Below the pieces are notes generated by a model that did no database searches, was not told the DNA's origin, and saw only the letters and a list, made by a program, of their open reading frames with translations. The position numbers were made by a program, and so were the translations under genes. A DNA stretch of 64,000 nucleotides, from positions 372,001 to 436,000 of the forward strand of contig NZ_JARGYD010000003.1 of NCBI RefSeq assembly GCF_029168315.1, written 5' to 3'. The DNA comes from Psychromarinibacter halotolerans. GTDB taxonomy: Bacteria > Pseudomonadota > Alphaproteobacteria > Rhodobacterales > Rhodobacteraceae. Below, piece by piece: positions 61,517 to 64,000 of the stretch; position 1 is the first letter of the stretch; each line of letters starts with the position of its first letter.

Positions 61517-62842
61517 TCAGAACCCGGCCTTGCCCGGGTACCAGTCGGTCCCCGCCAGCGGCACCTGCGCCATCGCGGCGGCTTCCATCGTCAGCGCGCA
61601 CAGGTCCTCGGGTTCGAGATTGTGGACGTGGCTTTTGCCGCAGGCGCGCGCGAGCGTCTGGCATTCCAGCGTCATCACGTTGAGGTAGTTGCGCAAGCGC
61701 CGCCCCGCCTCGACCGGATCAAGTCGCGCCATCAGCTCGGGGTCCTGTGTGGTGATGCCCGCCGGGTCGCGGCCCTCGTGCCAGTCGTCGTAGGCGCCGG
61801 TGGTGGTGCCAAGCTTGCGGTATTCGTCTTCCCACTTGGGGTCGTTGTCGCCCAGCGCCACCAGTGCGGCGGTGCCGATGGACACCGCGTCGGCGCCCAG
61901 CGCAAGCGCCTTGGCCACGTCGGCACCGGTGCGGATGCCGCCGGACACGACCAGCTGCACCTTGCGGTGCATCCCGAGATCCTGCAACGCCTTCACGGCG
62001 GGCCGGATACAGGCGAGCGTGGGCTGGCCGACATGTTCGATGAACACGTCCTGCGTGGCGGCGGTGCCGCCCTGCATCCCGTCCAGCACGATCACGTCCG
62101 CCCCGGCCTTCACCGACAGCGCGACGTCGTAATAGGGCCGCGCGCCGCCGACCTTGATGTAGATCGGCTTTTCCCAGCCGGTGATCTCGCGCAGTTCGAG
62201 GATCTTGATTTCCAGATCATCCGGCCCGGTCCAGTCCGGGTGGCGGCAGGCCGACCGCTGGTCGATGCCGACCGGCAGGTCGCGCATTCCGGCGACGCGT
62301 TCCGTGATCTTCTGGCCCAGCAGCATCCCGCCGCCGCCCGGCTTGGCGCCCTGCCCCACCACGACCTCGATCGCATCGGCGCGGCGCAGGTCGTCGGGGT
62401 TCATGCCATAGCGCGACGGCAGGTACTGGTACACCAGCTTCTCGGAATGGCCGCGCTCTTCCTCGGTCATGCCGCCGTCGCCGGTGGTGGTCGAGGTGCC
62501 GGCCAGCGTCGCGCCGCGGCCAAGGGCTTCTTTGGCGGGGCCCGAAAGCGAGCCGAAGGACATGCCGGCGATGGTAATCGGGATCTTCAGCTCGATCGGG
62601 TTCTTCGCGAAACGGGTGCCCAGCGTCACGCCGGTCTCGCATTTCTCGCGGTAGCCTTCGAGCGGATAGCGCGACATCGACGCACCAAGGAACAGCAGGT
62701 CGTCGAAATGCGGCACCCGCCGTTTCGCACCGCCGCCGCGAATGTCGTAGATGCCGGTCTGCGCGGCGCGCCGGATCTCGGAGTTGATCTCGTTCGAGAA
62801 GGTCCAGGACTGGCGCGGTTCGGTCTGCGGAATGTCTTTCAT
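61517..62842 (-). CDS. mgsC: N-methylglutamate synthase subunit C (glutamate synthase large-subunit FMN domain-like)
   Basis: The 441-residue protein matches the FMN-binding synthase domain of GltB: MSFGSLSGPAKEALGRGA, YLPSRYGMNPDDLRRADAIEVVVGQGAKPGGGG, KILELREITGWEKPIYIKVG, LDGMQGGTAATQDVF, and VSGGIRTGADVAKALALGADAVSIG. It lacks the amidotransferase and iron-sulfur parts, which are on MgsA and MgsB or absent. The ATG at 62842 is 10 bases after the mgsB stop; a much longer in-frame extension overlaps mgsB and is not used. It transfers methylamine-derived nitrogen to make N-methylglutamate. Confidence 0.92.
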   Translation of the reverse strand: MKDIPQTEPRQSWTFSNEINSEIRRAAQTGIYDIRGGGAKRRVPHFDDLLFLGASMSRYPLEGYREKCETGVTLGTRFAKNPIELKIPITIAGMSFGSLSGPAKEALGRGATLAGTSTTTGDGGMTEEERGHSEKLVYQYLPSRYGMNPDDLRRADAIEVVVGQGAKPGGGGMLLGQKITERVAGMRDLPVGIDQRSACRHPDWTGPDDLEIKILELREITGWEKPIYIKVGGARPYYDVALSVKAGADVIVLDGMQGGTAATQDVFIEHVGQPTLACIRPAVKALQDLGMHRKVQLVVSGGIRTGADVAKALALGADAVSIGTAALVALGDNDPKWEDEYRKLGTTTGAYDDWHEGRDPAGITTQDPELMARLDPVEAGRRLRNYLNVMTLECQTLARACGKSHVHNLEPEDLCALTMEAAAMAQVPLAGTDWYPGKAGF

Positions 62843-62852
62843 CGTGCCGTCC

Positions 62853-63551
62853 TCAGTATTCGTCTGCGTGGTCGATGTTGAAGTTGTAAAGCTTGCGGGC
62901 CGAACCGTAACGCTTGAACTCTTCCGGCTTCGCGTCGGCGCCGGCGCGGTCCAGCAGGTCGGCAAGGATTTCCAGATGTTCGGGGCGCATCTCTTTTTCG
63001 ATGCAGTCGGCGCCAAGGCTTTTCACCTCGCCGCGCACGAACAGCCGGGCCTCGTACAGGCTGTCGCCCAGCGCGTCGCCAGCATTGCCCAACACAACAA
63101 GGTTACCCTTCTGCGCCATGAAGGCGGACATGTGGCCGATATTGCCGTGCACCACGATGTCGATACCCTTCATCGAGATGCCGCAGCGCGAGGACGCGTT
63201 GCCTTTCACCACCAGCAGCCCGCCGTGCCCCGTCGCGCCCGCGTATTGCGAGGCGTCGCCATCCACGATCACCGTGCCGGACATCATGTTTTCGGCCACG
63301 CCCGGGCCGACCGAGCCCTCGACATGCACCGTTGCCTGCTTGTTCATCCCGGCACAGTAGTAGCCGGTCGAGCCCTTCACCGTGACCTCGATCGGAGCGT
63401 CGAGGCCGACCGCAACGGCGTGGCTGCCGCGCGGGTTCACCAGCTGGAACGCCGTCTCGTTGCCGGATGCGCCCTGAAGCGTCGCGTTCACCTCGCGCAG
63501 TTCGGTGGCGGACATGTCCAGCACCAAAGCATCGGTTGCGGGTTTGGCCAT
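62853..63551 (-). CDS. mgsB: N-methylglutamate synthase subunit B (GXGXG domain)
   Basis: The 232-residue protein is the glutamate-synthase-type GXGXG (alpha-subunit C-terminal) domain: VKGSTGYYCAGMNKQATVHVEG, VAENMMSGTVIVDGDAS, GATGHGGLLVVKGNASSRCGISMKG and LVVLGNAGDALGDS form the repeating beta-helix. The start at 63551 has GGAGG 8 bases upstream; a second ATG at 63566 is also possible. It sits directly after mgsA with 2-17 bases between them. Confidence 0.9.
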   Translation of the reverse strand: MAKPATDALVLDMSATELREVNATLQGASGNETAFQLVNPRGSHAVAVGLDAPIEVTVKGSTGYYCAGMNKQATVHVEGSVGPGVAENMMSGTVIVDGDASQYAGATGHGGLLVVKGNASSRCGISMKGIDIVVHGNIGHMSAFMAQKGNLVVLGNAGDALGDSLYEARLFVRGEVKSLGADCIEKEMRPEHLEILADLLDRAGADAKPEEFKRYGSARKLYNFNIDHADEY

Positions 63552-63568
63552 TGCTGCAGCCTCCATGT

Positions 63569-64000
63569 TCAGCGCTCCCAGAAATAGACGGTGGCGGGCT
63601 CGGGTTCCCAGACGCGGGCGGTTTCAATTCCCGGCAGGTCCGCGAAAGCGCGGTACTCGGAGCCGAAGGCGACATAGTCGTCGGTCTCGGCCATCACGGC
63701 GGGCTTGCAGGCGATCGGGTCGCGCACCACGCCGAACCCGTTCTTGGTGCCCATCACGAAGGTGAAGAACCCGTCGAGATCCTGCAGCGTGCCCTCCAGC
63801 GCCTCGCCAAGGCTGGCGCCGCCGGCGATCCGCGACGAGATGTAGGCCGCGCCGACCTCTGTGTCGTTCTCGGTCTTGGTCACGAAACCCTCGCGCGCCA
63901 GTTGGCGGCGCAGGCGGTTGTGGTTTGACAGCGAGCCGTTGTGCACAAGGCATTCGTCGGACGCGGTCGAGAACGGGTGCGCGCCCAACGTCGTCACCGC
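63569..64000 (-). CDS. mgsA: N-methylglutamate synthase subunit A, class II glutamine amidotransferase domain, 5' end outside window
   Basis: The visible C-terminal 144 or so residues belong to a glutamate-synthase-type class II amidotransferase: CLVHNGSLSNHNRLRRQLAR, TKTENDTEVGAAYISSRIAGG, LQDLDGFFTFVMGTKNGFGVVRDP and KPAVMAETDDYVAFGSEYRA. The N-terminal catalytic Cys lies beyond the window end. It releases the gamma-glutamyl amide for MgsC. Adjacent mgsB, mgsC and gmaS support the mgs name over glxB. Confidence 0.9.
   Translation of the reverse strand, partial: AVTTLGAHPFSTASDECLVHNGSLSNHNRLRRQLAREGFVTKTENDTEVGAAYISSRIAGGASLGEALEGTLQDLDGFFTFVMGTKNGFGVVRDPIACKPAVMAETDDYVAFGSEYRAFADLPGIETARVWEPEPATVYFWER

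Noticed and set aside
62843..63016. A 58-codon N-terminal extension of mgsC
   Set aside because: It overlaps mgsB almost completely, and the ATG at 62842 gives the family-like start.

Overview
The window is one continuous, very GC-rich stretch of an alphaproteobacterial chromosome. Gene content points to the Rhodobacteraceae (roseobacter-type): RegB/SenC/RegA redox control, crotonyl-CoA carboxylase/reductase with ethylmalonyl-CoA mutase, paired Hint-domain proteins, a LuxR/LuxI quorum-sensing pair, TTAA-N7-TTAA sites of the CtrA type, a class I lysyl-tRNA synthetase, and a complete N-methylglutamate methylamine pathway. I see no transposase, phage structural block, CRISPR array, tRNA or rRNA. 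Genes are densely packed with many 4-base start/stop overlaps.

Layout. 1-5.2 kb: 2-oxoglutarate dehydrogenase operon (sucA end, sucB with two lipoyl domains, two small genes, lpdA, an SH3-like protein). 5.2-8.2 kb: a LexA-boxed error-prone polymerase DnaE2 that looks short at its C-terminus. 8.4-13.9 kb (minus): lytic transglycosylase, then dapE, a DUF2064-type protein and RNase R. 14.2-16.9 kb: two secreted-type Hint-domain proteins in tandem. 17-25 kb: phosphatase, small membrane protein, dapD, LOG protein, CAP protein, rlmN, a PAS-only protein and regB. 25.2-27 kb: senC, regA and a lipoprotein. 27-35.6 kb: gshA, rsmE, ubiA, an OmpA-type protein with duplicated domains, a short-chain dehydrogenase and a RecD-like helicase. 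35.6-37.3 kb: quorum-sensing locus (62-residue protein, luxR, luxI). 37.4-43 kb: ccr, an acyltransferase, a ferritin and ecm. 43-53 kb: stress and housekeeping genes, a large beta-helix protein, a CHAD protein, lysyl-tRNA synthetase and a TerB-like protein. 53-64 kb (minus): mgsABC, gmaS, mgdABCD, folD, purU, cut by the window end inside mgsA.

Functional links. The last 11 kb forms a pathway: GmaS makes gamma-glutamylmethylamide from methylamine, MgsABC makes N-methylglutamate, MgdABCD oxidises it to glutamate and a one-carbon unit on tetrahydrofolate, and FolD and PurU carry that unit to formate. Ccr and Ecm are two signature steps of the ethylmalonyl-CoA pathway for acetyl-CoA assimilation. 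DapD and DapE are two steps of lysine/meso-diaminopimelate synthesis.

Most interesting signals. Three perfect TTAA-N7-TTAA sites lie upstream of the PAS-only gene, the luxR operon and a secreted-protein gene, suggesting a CtrA/quorum-sensing link. An inverted repeat covers the luxI ribosome-binding site. DnaE2 seems to lack its C-terminal OB domain. The bacterioferritin keeps its diiron ligands but has Arg at the haem-ligand position. One of the two Hint domains lacks its nucleophile. MgdB lacks the usual zinc cysteines. A REP-like element recurs in intergenic gaps. One secreted-protein gene carries an apparent 1-base frameshift in a C7 run. None of this is proof of a new system; the CtrA/quorum-sensing layout and the Hint pair are the best candidates for follow-up.
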